Below, one piece after another: positions 42,103 through 50,596 of a DNA stretch of 64,000 bases. A program made the position numbers and the translations under genes. The notes beneath the pieces were generated by a model. It was not told the DNA's origin. It did not search any database and saw nothing but the letters and a program-made list of their open reading frames with translations. Every line of letters begins with the position of its first letter. Within the stretch, counting starts at the first letter, position 1. Source of the stretch: JBBRBB01 sp963830175 (lineage in GTDB: Bacteria; Bacteroidota; Bacteroidia; Chitinophagales; Chitinophagaceae); contig CAWHKV010000002.1 of NCBI GenBank assembly GCA_963830175.1, positions 930,001-994,000 of the forward strand. The letters are read 5' to 3'.

Positions 42103-42206
42103 ACCGTTACAGGATGCTATGTTTAAGTAGCAAGGTTCATTATATTTTTTTATGCTGATTTTTCCTTCCATTAATTTATATATCTTGTTTTTGCCAAAAC
42201 TGCTGT

Positions 42207-43835
42207 ATGAATCACCTTAGTTACCAGGACTATGTTGTATTTCTTATCTATTTTATTGTAGTTGCAGGTTATGGATATTATATCTATTACCGTAAGCGAT
42301 CAAAAAAAATGGATTCAAAAGATTTTTTTCTTGCAGAAGGTTCGCTTACCTGGTGGGCAATTGGCGCATCCCTTATAGCCTCTAATATATCGGCTGAACA
42401 TTTTATAGGTATGTCGGGATCGGGGTTTGCACTCGGACTTGCCATAAGCACTTACGAATGGATGGCAGCAGCAACATTAATAATCGTAGCGGTTTTTTTT
42501 ATACCCGTATATCTAAAGAACAAAATATACACCATGCCGCAATTTCTTGCAAAGCGGTATAATGATAAGGTTAGCACTATTATGGCTATTTTCTGGTTGC
42601 TCGTGTATGTGTTTGTTAACCTTACTTCTATTATTTATTTGGGTGCTTTAGCCATAAATTCTATTTCAGGTATCAGCTTTGAATATTGCATGCTTGGGCT
42701 GGGGATTTTCTCTATTGTTGTAACACTTGGCGGAATGAAGGTGATTGGCTACACAGATGTTATACAGGTGCTTGTTTTAATTATGGGAGGGTTAGTAACC
42801 ACTTACCTTGCTTTGCATTTATTGTCGGAACAATTTGGTTATGGAAAGGATGTGCTAAAAGGATTAAGTATAATAAGAAAGGAGGCGCCAACGCACTTTC
42901 ATATGATCTTCGATAAATCCAATCCTTATTATAAAGATCTTCCAGGATTGTCTGTTCTTATTGGAGGCATGTGGATCAATAATTTAAATTATTGGGGATG
43001 TAATCAATACATTACCCAGCGTGCATTAGGTGCCAGTTTACCTACGGCCAGGGCTGGAATTCTGTTTGCCGCTTTTCTTAAATTACTTGTACCGGTAATT
43101 GTGGTAATACCCGGTATTACTATGTATGTAATGCATCAGCACGGTATGTTTCAGCAAGAAATGATGAGTGATGGTGTTGTAAAACCAGATCATTCTTACC
43201 CTACATTAATGAACCTACTGCCTGATGGTTTAAAGGGGCTTGCTTTTGCTGCATTAACTGCAGCAATCGTTGCATCCCTTGCGGGTAAGGCCAATAGTAT
43301 TTCAACGATATTTTCGCTGGATATTTATAAAAAATATTTCAATAAAAATGCCTCAGAAAAAAAGTTGGTATTAACGGGACGAATAAGTGTTGTAGTCGCT
43401 ATGGTGCTTGCGGGGTTGGTTGCACCTGCCCTAAAAAATCTTGACCAGGCATACCAGTTTATACAGGAATATGTTGGCTTTATTTCCCCAGGCGTGCTGG
43501 CAATTTTTCTGCTGGGTTTTTTCTGGAAAAGAACCAATGCAGCTGCCGCGCTAACTGCGGCTTTACTTACAATACCGCTATCAACAGTTTTAAAATTTTT
43601 ACCTGCATGGACCAATGGATGGTTTCCTGATTATCCTTTTCTCGACAGGATGACGATTGTATTTATCATTATTATTGCGCTTATGGTAATCATCAGTCTT
43701 AATTATAATGAGAAAGATCATGAAGACAAAGCTTTAATTATAGACACTTCCCTGTTTAAAGTAAGACCGGGTTTTGCGATAGGTTCTGTTTTAATCATTG
43801 GAATACTTACTGCTTTGTATACGGTTTTTTGGTGA
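42207..43835 (+). CDS. Sodium:solute symporter (SSS family), possible inositol or sugar transporter
   Basis: The 542-aa protein has about 14 transmembrane helices and SSS features: FFLAEGSLTWWAIGASLIASNISAEHFIGMSGSGF (helix 1-2 Na+ site), TMPQFLAKRYN, the sugar-transporter-like GMWINNLNYWGCNQYITQRALGA, and AALTAAIVASLAGKANS in the later core helices. The NLNYWGCNQYIVQR motif is typical of SGLT-like sugar/inositol carriers. The adjacent inositol oxygenase gene suggests myo-inositol as substrate. It has its own upstream region. Confidence 0.9.
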   Translation: MNHLSYQDYVVFLIYFIVVAGYGYYIYYRKRSKKMDSKDFFLAEGSLTWWAIGASLIASNISAEHFIGMSGSGFALGLAISTYEWMAAATLIIVAVFFIPVYLKNKIYTMPQFLAKRYNDKVSTIMAIFWLLVYVFVNLTSIIYLGALAINSISGISFEYCMLGLGIFSIVVTLGGMKVIGYTDVIQVLVLIMGGLVTTYLALHLLSEQFGYGKDVLKGLSIIRKEAPTHFHMIFDKSNPYYKDLPGLSVLIGGMWINNLNYWGCNQYITQRALGASLPTARAGILFAAFLKLLVPVIVVIPGITMYVMHQHGMFQQEMMSDGVVKPDHSYPTLMNLLPDGLKGLAFAALTAAIVASLAGKANSISTIFSLDIYKKYFNKNASEKKLVLTGRISVVVAMVLAGLVAPALKNLDQAYQFIQEYVGFISPGVLAIFLLGFFWKRTNAAAALTAALLTIPLSTVLKFLPAWTNGWFPDYPFLDRMTIVFIIIIALMVIISLNYNEKDHEDKALIIDTSLFKVRPGFAIGSVLIIGILTALYTVFW

Positions 43836-43927
43836 TCTTTTTTTATTTGCATGTAAGTTTTGAATTGTTTGCAGTCGGCATTTTATCTTAACGAATAAAT
43901 AAAGTAATTTTAAGAAAATACATTGCT

Positions 43928-44806
43928 ATGAAATCTTCCCCTTTTACTGAAAAAGAGATCAGTCCCTTACAAAGTATTGAACAATGGGAAGATGATGTGC
44001 TTGAGCGATATCCGGAAGAAGGAACAACCGCCAAGGCTAAAGAAGAATTTCGAAATTATGATGATCCTGCAAGGGAAACTGTGCGGGAATTTTACCGCAT
44101 GAATCATACATACCAAACGTATGATTTTGTTATGGAAAAAAAGAGGGAATTTCTTCAATTCAATCGAAAAAAATTGAGGGTTTGGGAAGCAATGGAATTT
44201 TTAAACACACTTGTTGATGATTCAGATCCAGATACCGACCTCGATCAGTTGCAACACCTGTTGCAAACTGCCGAAGCCATAAGAGCAGACGGTCATCCGG
44301 ATTGGTTCGTTTTAACTGGGTTTATTCATGATATGGGCAAGGTGCTATGTCTTTTTGGTGAACCGCAATGGGCTGTAGTAGGCGATACTTTCCCTGTTGG
44401 CTGTAAGCATTCAGATAAAATAGTTTATCCGGAATTTTTTAAAAATAACCCCGATGCACACGATGAAAGGTATAACACTAAATATGGTATTTACAAACAT
44501 GGATGCGGTTTAAAAAATGTGCACATGAGCTGGGGGCACGATGAATATTTGTATCACATTGTCAAAGATTATTTGCCTGAAGAAGGATTATACATGATTC
44601 GCTATCATTCTTTTTATTCGCAGCACCGGGAACACGCATATGAACACCTGATGAGTGATCATGATAAAAAAATGTTTGCATGGGTCGATAAATTTAATCC
44701 TTACGACCTTTATTCAAAAAGTCCTGAACCTCCCGTGGTTAGTGACCTTAAACCATTTTATGAAGCACTTATTGCTAAATATCTTCCCGAGGAGATCTGC
44801 CTTTAA
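43928..44806 (+). CDS. myo-Inositol oxygenase
   Basis: The 292-aa HD-fold diiron enzyme cleaves myo-inositol with O2 to D-glucuronate. The six metal ligands known from mammalian MIOX can be placed: His110 (QHLLQTAE), His134 and Asp135 (FIHDMGK), His204 (SWGHDEYLY), His227 (IRYHSFY) and Asp260 (NPYDLY). Length is near that of animal enzymes. Bacterial MIOX is known in Bacteroidota. With the SSS carrier 92 nt upstream it suggests import and oxygenolytic use of inositol. No inositol dehydrogenase genes are nearby. The next gene may overlap its last 47 nt. Confidence 0.93.
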   Translation: MKSSPFTEKEISPLQSIEQWEDDVLERYPEEGTTAKAKEEFRNYDDPARETVREFYRMNHTYQTYDFVMEKKREFLQFNRKKLRVWEAMEFLNTLVDDSDPDTDLDQLQHLLQTAEAIRADGHPDWFVLTGFIHDMGKVLCLFGEPQWAVVGDTFPVGCKHSDKIVYPEFFKNNPDAHDERYNTKYGIYKHGCGLKNVHMSWGHDEYLYHIVKDYLPEEGLYMIRYHSFYSQHREHAYEHLMSDHDKKMFAWVDKFNPYDLYSKSPEPPVVSDLKPFYEALIAKYLPEEICL

Positions 44807-45557
44807 ATTTCAGTTTCAATATATATTTTGTATTGAACTTTTGCTATGTTTTTCGTTTATTTATCCTGTTCTTTCACAGGATGGACCCCAGGTTAATTTA
44901 GGAAATTTCGTAGGTGTACCAACTGGTATAATGTTCAACGAAATACTTGACCCGCAATGGCTGGCCAATAATGCAGATAAAGGATTTGTAAAAAATGGAT
45001 ATAGTGGTATAAAGGGTTCTCCCTTTTTTAACGATGATCCTGCAGAAGGATTTATCCTGTTTAAAAATCAAAAACTGGCGAAAGAGGTTAAGCTCCGGTA
45101 TAGCTTGTACGATAATGAATTGTATTTTTTAGATAATGGTAAAGAATGGACATTGAGTAATATGAATGATGTTGCACAGTTCGGAATTTATAATGATAAG
45201 GAAAACAGGTACTTTATATTTCGGAATGGTTTTCCTCCCGTAAATAAAAATACCGCTGCAACATTTTATACCTATACCTCCACAGGAAGAATAACCCTGT
45301 TACGTTTGTTTAATAAGAGCCTGATGCAAGCCACCAATGCTTCAGGGGCACCTGAAATGAAATTTATCAACGATGAAAAATGGTTTATTTACCAGGCTGA
45401 TACCTTTAATATGAAGGAGATTAAAAAAAGCAAGAACGCTTTAATAATGACCTTGCCTGGTTTTGCCGATAAAATTGAAACTATAATAAAACAGCAGAAC
45501 CTTAACCTGAAAAATAGTGCCGATTGGGATATACTTTTTGCTGCAATGAATAATTAG
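44760..45557 (+). CDS. Exported protein of unknown function
   Basis: I propose the ATG at 44760 (265 aa), inside the last codons of the inositol oxygenase gene. It gives a signal peptide with a basic n-region (MKHLLLNIFPRRSAFKF), a hydrophobic core (IFCIELLLCFSFIYPVLS) and SQ as the likely cleavage site. Starts further upstream are buried deeper in the oxygenase gene. The mature protein begins DGPQVNLGNFVGVP and contains GSPFFNDDPAEGFILFKNQK, RYSLYDNELYFLDNGKEW and LPGFADKIETII, resembling Bacteroidota secreted proteins with a repeated beta domain. No enzymatic motif is seen. Overlap with the oxygenase gene suggests co-transcription. Confidence 0.65.
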   Translation: MKHLLLNIFPRRSAFKFQFQYIFCIELLLCFSFIYPVLSQDGPQVNLGNFVGVPTGIMFNEILDPQWLANNADKGFVKNGYSGIKGSPFFNDDPAEGFILFKNQKLAKEVKLRYSLYDNELYFLDNGKEWTLSNMNDVAQFGIYNDKENRYFIFRNGFPPVNKNTAATFYTYTSTGRITLLRLFNKSLMQATNASGAPEMKFINDEKWFIYQADTFNMKEIKKSKNALIMTLPGFADKIETIIKQQNLNLKNSADWDILFAAMNN

Positions 45558-45610
45558 CCTGGTAATATTGGCAGATAATTTGAATAACATTTGTTTTACC
45601 ACAAAAACAA

Positions 45611-45615
45611 GGAGG
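45611..45615 (+). promoter_or_regulatory. Unusually strong ribosome-binding site
   Basis: GGAGG is spaced 4 nt from the ATG at 45620. Few genes in this window have a recognisable Shine-Dalgarno, so this one decides the start and hints at high translation. Confidence 0.6.
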
Positions 45616-45619
45616 CAAT

Positions 45620-45877
45620 ATGTTAGTTAAAAACTTAAATGTAGTAAAATCTGCAGCCATGCATGTTTCAGCGGAAGGAATTCTTAAAATTTTAAACACA
45701 GGTGGTAGCAGCGCTGCAGAAGGAGGCATGGGAACGGGTGCGGATGAGGATACCGAAAAAGGAGAAATTCAGAAGGAAAATCAACAGGAGGTTAGGGAAA
45801 ATAATGAAGATCATTTTGATCCTATCAAAAAAAATGTTGAGCGTGCAGAACAGGAAAGAAAAAACAACGACAGATAG
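45620..45877 (+). CDS. Small charged protein of unknown function with strong Shine-Dalgarno
   Basis: The 85-aa product has a short N-terminal region (MLVKNLNVVKSAAMHVSAEG), a Gly/Ser/Ala-rich linker (GGSSAAEGGMGTGAD) and a strongly charged Glu/Lys/Asn/Gln tail, probably disordered or helical. GGAGG sits 4 nt before the ATG, much stronger than the ribosome-binding sites of neighbours. A terminator follows within 10 nt. No family recognised. Confidence 0.6.
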   Translation: MLVKNLNVVKSAAMHVSAEGILKILNTGGSSAAEGGMGTGADEDTEKGEIQKENQQEVRENNEDHFDPIKKNVERAEQERKNNDR

Positions 45878-45882
45878 AAAAT

Positions 45883-45914
45883 AAAAAGTCCTGCAAAAAT
45901 TGCAGGACTTTTTT
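45883..45914. terminator. Bidirectional terminator
   Basis: AAAAAGTCCTGCAA (45883-45896) pairs with TTGCAGGACTTTTT (45900-45913), a 14-bp perfect stem with a 3-nt loop and T tracts on both strands. It lies between the small charged gene and the DUF885 gene. Confidence 0.88.
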
Positions 45915-45917
45915 ATA

Positions 45918-47711
45918 TTATTTTGTTTTTGCCCATGCATCCATTTTCTTATCCAACACTTCTAATGGCATTGCACCGTCTTTTAAAATCTGTGTATGAA
46001 ATTCAGCAAGGTTAAATTTATCCTTTAACTGGTTTTGATATTTATTTCTTAACTCCTGAATTTTTAAAGCGCCGATCTTATAGCCTAGCGCCTGCGAAGG
46101 TATGGCCATATATCTTTCTATTTCTGCAGTAGCTCCCTGTTCACTTATCGCTTCGTTATCCATCATGTATTTAATGGCTTCTTCACGTGTCATACCTTTT
46201 GTATGCAGCGCAACATCTACAACAAGCCTAATGGCACGGTGAATTTCATCTCCCAAAGCACCCATGTATTGATAAGGGTCCTGGTACAACCCAAGTTCTT
46301 TTCCCAAACTTTCTGAATATAAAGCCCAGCCTTCTATGTATGCATTGTTGCCACCAAACCTGCGAAAGCGCGGCATGGTAGTATCTTCTTGTTGCAGAGA
46401 TATCTGGTAATGGTGCCCGGGAATGGCCTCATGAAGAAATAGCGATTCCATACCTGACGTAGTATTGAATGTGGTTGCATCTAATATCGGCACATAAAAT
46501 ATTCCCGGGCGTGAGCCATCGGGTGATCCCTGGTTATATTCTGCACTGGCACTTGCTGCACGAAAAGCTTCTGTTTGCCTTATTTCAAATTTTGTTTTTG
46601 GTGTATCTACAAACATGGTTTTAAGATAAGGCTGCATGCGTGTATGAATATTTTCAAAAGCACCCAGCACATCTTTCGGTGTTTTGTATGGAGTAAATTG
46701 TTTGTCTGTTTTCATGAACTCAAAAAATGCCTGGAGGTCTCCCTTAAACCCAACAGCATTTTTTATGCTATCCATGATGCCGCGAATACGTGCAACTTCA
46801 CTTAAACCCGTTTGATAAATCTCCTCCGGGTTTTTATTTGTAGTGGTAGAAAGGCGAACCAGGTAATTGTAATAATCCCTGCCATTTGGAACATCAGAAA
46901 TGCCGGTTGTTGTTCTTGCATTCGGTAAATATTCTTTTTGAAGAAAACTATCCAGCTTTTTGTAGGATGGCACAAGCTGTTGATTTATAAGAGTTGTAAA
47001 ATCTTTTTGCAGCCGTTTTTTATCTGCAGCTGAAAAGCCTTGTGGAAAGTTTTTTACGGGGTCGTAAAACAGGCTTTGCTTAACATCACCCGTTACCATG
47101 GCATGCATTTGCGGAATCATTTTTTCAACCAAAGATTTTGGTAATACATAACCTGCATCCATTCCCTTCTTGAAATAAACAATGGCAGAATCGGTCCATG
47201 CAGAAAATTTAGAAGCCCTGCTTACCCAGTTATCGTAATCTTCAACAGTTTTAAATGGTTGCATTCCCGAGCCGCTTCCCAATTGCCCCATGGTAAGTGT
47301 TAGTCCATAAAATTGATTAAAAGGAATGTAGTTGTCATGAAATTTTAATCCTTCAATATTCATTTCTATTTCCCTTTTAAAAATATCGTAGCTTATTATA
47401 TTTGATGCATTCAGCGATTCACGATCATATATATTTATTTCTGCGAGGTAGCGGTTAAAGAAATTTTTAAGCGTATCTCTGTAACCTTCCGTGAAATCTG
47501 CAGGCAACTTGTCGTTATAAGTATTTACACCAATAGCTGTGGCCTCTAAGGGAAATAATTCAAGCCTTTCATCATAATAATTTTCGAATAACACCGAAAT
47601 GGTGCTATCATTAAATTGAGAACTGTCTTTTTTTGTTTCTGTGTTTTCGTTTGAGGGCTCGTTGCAACTAATAAAAAATAGAACTCCTAATAAAAAGACA
47701 TTGATTTTCAT
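45918..47711 (-). CDS. DUF885 family lipoprotein, putative metallopeptidase
   Basis: The 597-aa protein has a lipoprotein signal ending in FISC (Cys16), so it is probably anchored in the periplasm or outer membrane. The body is the all-helical DUF885 domain with a zinc-site-like HEAIPGHHYQ (about 425-434) and later EGWALYSESLGKELGLYQDP, a standard DUF885 signature. The family is related to M32-like zinc carboxypeptidases, but substrates are mostly unknown. Confidence 0.9.
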   Translation of the reverse strand: MKINVFLLGVLFFISCNEPSNENTETKKDSSQFNDSTISVLFENYYDERLELFPLEATAIGVNTYNDKLPADFTEGYRDTLKNFFNRYLAEINIYDRESLNASNIISYDIFKREIEMNIEGLKFHDNYIPFNQFYGLTLTMGQLGSGSGMQPFKTVEDYDNWVSRASKFSAWTDSAIVYFKKGMDAGYVLPKSLVEKMIPQMHAMVTGDVKQSLFYDPVKNFPQGFSAADKKRLQKDFTTLINQQLVPSYKKLDSFLQKEYLPNARTTTGISDVPNGRDYYNYLVRLSTTTNKNPEEIYQTGLSEVARIRGIMDSIKNAVGFKGDLQAFFEFMKTDKQFTPYKTPKDVLGAFENIHTRMQPYLKTMFVDTPKTKFEIRQTEAFRAASASAEYNQGSPDGSRPGIFYVPILDATTFNTTSGMESLFLHEAIPGHHYQISLQQEDTTMPRFRRFGGNNAYIEGWALYSESLGKELGLYQDPYQYMGALGDEIHRAIRLVVDVALHTKGMTREEAIKYMMDNEAISEQGATAEIERYMAIPSQALGYKIGALKIQELRNKYQNQLKDKFNLAEFHTQILKDGAMPLEVLDKKMDAWAKTK

Positions 47712-47838
47712 AAATCAAAAAATTTATTTTTAAAACCTGGTAAGTTATAAAAGTAAATGTCAAAATCAATAAAAAGAGAAAGAATAACCCTGATTAAATA
47801 ATTTTACGAACTTTCTGCCTTACCGGTAAAAAAACCAG

Positions 47839-48960
47839 ATGCGTAATATAATTTTAGGTGCTATTGTTTTCATTTTATTTTCATGCAGCAAGGGTGGGGT
47901 AGACCCATCTCCTGTTACCGTCCCTGAGCCTCAAACACCCTATTTTGTAAGGGGTTTGGATCTTTCTTTTACACCTGAAATTGAAATGACCGGCACTGAG
48001 TTTTATTCCGGAGGCGTATCAAAATATATTTTGCAAATAGCAAAGGATAAAGGCATTAATACAATACGGCTAAGGTTATGGAATGATCCTGCTAATAATC
48101 ATTCTGATTTGGAAGAAGTGGTGAAATTTGCCAGGGTAATAAAATCTTATGAGTTAAAATTCTGGCTCGATCTGCATTATTCCGATACATGGGCCGACCC
48201 CGGAGCACAAACAAAACCTGCTTCCTGGCAGGCTTTAAATATCTCGCTGTTGAAAGACAGCGTATATGCATTCACAGGCAATGCACTACGCACCTTGCAA
48301 TTAAATAATGCATTGCCAGATTACATACAGATAGGTAATGAAATTAACAGTGGATTTTTATGGAATGATGGAAAAGTGAATAGTGTTAATGATTCTAATT
48401 GGGATAATTTTCAAGATTTATTAAATGAGGGAATACGTGCCACCAGGGAAGTAAATCCTGGTATTAAAATCATTTTACACGTTGCCGGTTATGATTATGC
48501 CGAGCAATTTTTTTATAAGCTAACACAGAAGAATACAGATTACGACATTATTGGTTTATCGTATTACCCATGGTGGCATGGAAAAGATTTGAATGTATTC
48601 GGAACAACTGCCGGAAAACTGGTAAAACAATTTAATAAACCAGTTTTGATCGCGGAGACTGCATATCCTTATACCCTTGACTGGGATGACAATACAAATA
48701 ACATTATAGGTTCGAACAGCCAGTTATCCAATGGTTACCTGGCAACGATTGAAGGTCAGGCTAAGTTTATCAGTGATCTTGTAACAATTGTAAAGAGTAA
48801 GGTTACGTTAGACCATGGCGGCATTTGTTATTGGGCACCCGATTGGGTGGCATATAAGGGACCCTTATCAACAGAAGGGTCTTCCTGGGAGAACCTGGCA
48901 CTTTTTGATTTTCAACACAATGCTCTGCCGGCTTTCGATTCGCTTGGACAAAGGCAGTGA
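47839..48960 (+). CDS. Arabinogalactan endo-beta-1,4-galactanase (GH53) lipoprotein
   Basis: The 373-aa protein has a lipobox (LFSC) and a GH53 TIM barrel: RGLDLSF at strand 1, GINTIRLRLWNDP, LDLHYSDTWADPGAQTKPASW, then the acid/base Glu168 in QIGNEIN and the nucleophile Glu273 in LIAETAYPY. Both catalytic residues are intact. It cleaves beta-1,4-galactan side chains of pectin at the cell surface. No susC/susD pair or other pectin enzymes are nearby, so it is an isolated glycosidase. It converges with the M1 peptidase with a 4-nt gap. Confidence 0.93.
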   Translation: MRNIILGAIVFILFSCSKGGVDPSPVTVPEPQTPYFVRGLDLSFTPEIEMTGTEFYSGGVSKYILQIAKDKGINTIRLRLWNDPANNHSDLEEVVKFARVIKSYELKFWLDLHYSDTWADPGAQTKPASWQALNISLLKDSVYAFTGNALRTLQLNNALPDYIQIGNEINSGFLWNDGKVNSVNDSNWDNFQDLLNEGIRATREVNPGIKIILHVAGYDYAEQFFYKLTQKNTDYDIIGLSYYPWWHGKDLNVFGTTAGKLVKQFNKPVLIAETAYPYTLDWDDNTNNIIGSNSQLSNGYLATIEGQAKFISDLVTIVKSKVTLDHGGICYWAPDWVAYKGPLSTEGSSWENLALFDFQHNALPAFDSLGQRQ

Positions 48961-48964
48961 TTTT

Positions 48965-50581
48965 TTAATTGTAAATAATAGTTGACAGATAAATCATTTC
49001 CTCATCAAAAATGGGTAAGGTGGCGCTGGTAATCACGACTGGGGTTTTACCCACCGTAATTACTTTAGTTCCGTCGCTGGTTTTTACCTGCATTGGTATA
49101 TCCATTTCCAGGTTTAACAAACCAACGGTGTATGCATCAACATTATTCGAGTCTTTGTTTTGGTTAATTATTCTTTCTACATACACCTGTAGTTTATCGG
49201 GGGTGCGAAGAAATAAATTAAAAAAAGGTGTAAGGTCTTTGCCTGCTGCTTTACTAAAATGGTTGATGATATCATCTGTTGTAGCCAGGTTATCATAGGT
49301 GTAAGCAGGACCGGTGATCAGGTTTTTTAATGCAGGGAAGAAAATAGAATCACCTAATATGTACTGTAAAGAATGCATTATAAAAGCGCCTTTGCCATAA
49401 ATATCGCTGATGTATGCAGACTCTTCATCAAGGTCAGTTCCCTGAACAATGGGCTTTTCGTTTTGAAAATAAACGGCCTGATCTCTAAAGCTTTTTAAAT
49501 ACGATTCCCTGCCCTCTAATTCCAGTATGTATAGTTTATCACCAAAGGTGCAAATGCCCTCGTGTATCCACATATCAGCCCAGTCTTTGGCGGTTATTTT
49601 ATTGCCCCACCATTCATGACCAAATTCATGATGCATTAACCAGTCAAAATCTTTTCCACCAACCTGTGTATACCTGAATTGATTGCCATAGGCATTTAAT
49701 GTCTGGTGTTCCATGCCAAGGTGCGGTGTTTCAACGATGCCTATTTTTTCTTTTACCCAGGGGTATTCTCCAAAGTATTTTTCCTGCACATGTGCCGTAC
49801 GCTCAAACACATCCAAGTGATGTGGCGCCTGCGAAGCATGGTTTTTTAAAACGTAAAACTGCATGGGCACCTTGTTGCCATTAACGGTGGTGAATTGTTT
49901 TTCTACCATGGTATAATTTCCTGCATTAAAAACAATGCTGTAATTATTTATCGTATAATTCGTTTTCCAGTGGTAAGTAGCTTTGCCTTTATTTACTGAT
50001 ACATTTTTAAGTAAACCAGGTCCGGCTACTACCATACCTTTCGGTACAGTTATTATCATGTCTGCGCCATCATTGGGTTCGTCTGACGGATGGTCTTTAC
50101 AGGGAAAGAATATTTTTCCACCGGTTCCCTCAGCAGTTACTGCTACCCAGGGATTTCCGAGGCTATCTGTAGTCCAGGTGAAACCATCATCCCAGGGTGG
50201 TCTGATTGCGACATGTGGTTTACCACTGTATGCAATGGTTGCAGTTATTTTTCCTGCAGGAAAATTATTTGTTGACTGAATCCGAATCAAATTATTTTCA
50301 TATTTATATGTCTGCGATTTTCCGTTAACAACTACGCTTTTAATTTGAAAAGAATCCAGCAGGTCGAATAATAAGACATTAGTTGTTTTTGAAAGATTAA
50401 GATCAATAGTAGTGAAACCTACAATAGACTGTGTTGCCGGATCAACATTCAGCGAAACGGTGTAATGGCGAATATCCATTATGGCCTGTTCTGGTTTTAA
50501 TTTACCACCTGAGGTTAAATGATCCTGTGCAAAAATTGACAGGCTGCTTATAAGGAATGCCGCAAAAAATAATGATCTCAT
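48965..50581 (-). CDS. M1 family zinc aminopeptidase
   Basis: The 538-aa exported enzyme (signal peptide MRSLFFAAFLISSLSIFAQ) has the substrate-binding MEHQTLNAYG (variant of GxMEN) and the zinc motif HEFGHEWWG (about 318-326), with the third ligand Glu in MWIHEG about 19 residues later. It is shorter than PepN, lacking a C-terminal helical domain, a layout common among periplasmic M1 peptidases of Bacteroidota. It would trim amino acids from peptides. Confidence 0.92.
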   Translation of the reverse strand: MRSLFFAAFLISSLSIFAQDHLTSGGKLKPEQAIMDIRHYTVSLNVDPATQSIVGFTTIDLNLSKTTNVLLFDLLDSFQIKSVVVNGKSQTYKYENNLIRIQSTNNFPAGKITATIAYSGKPHVAIRPPWDDGFTWTTDSLGNPWVAVTAEGTGGKIFFPCKDHPSDEPNDGADMIITVPKGMVVAGPGLLKNVSVNKGKATYHWKTNYTINNYSIVFNAGNYTMVEKQFTTVNGNKVPMQFYVLKNHASQAPHHLDVFERTAHVQEKYFGEYPWVKEKIGIVETPHLGMEHQTLNAYGNQFRYTQVGGKDFDWLMHHEFGHEWWGNKITAKDWADMWIHEGICTFGDKLYILELEGRESYLKSFRDQAVYFQNEKPIVQGTDLDEESAYISDIYGKGAFIMHSLQYILGDSIFFPALKNLITGPAYTYDNLATTDDIINHFSKAAGKDLTPFFNLFLRTPDKLQVYVERIINQNKDSNNVDAYTVGLLNLEMDIPMQVKTSDGTKVITVGKTPVVITSATLPIFDEEMIYLSTIIYN

Positions 50582-50596
50582 AAATTGTTTTTAAAC

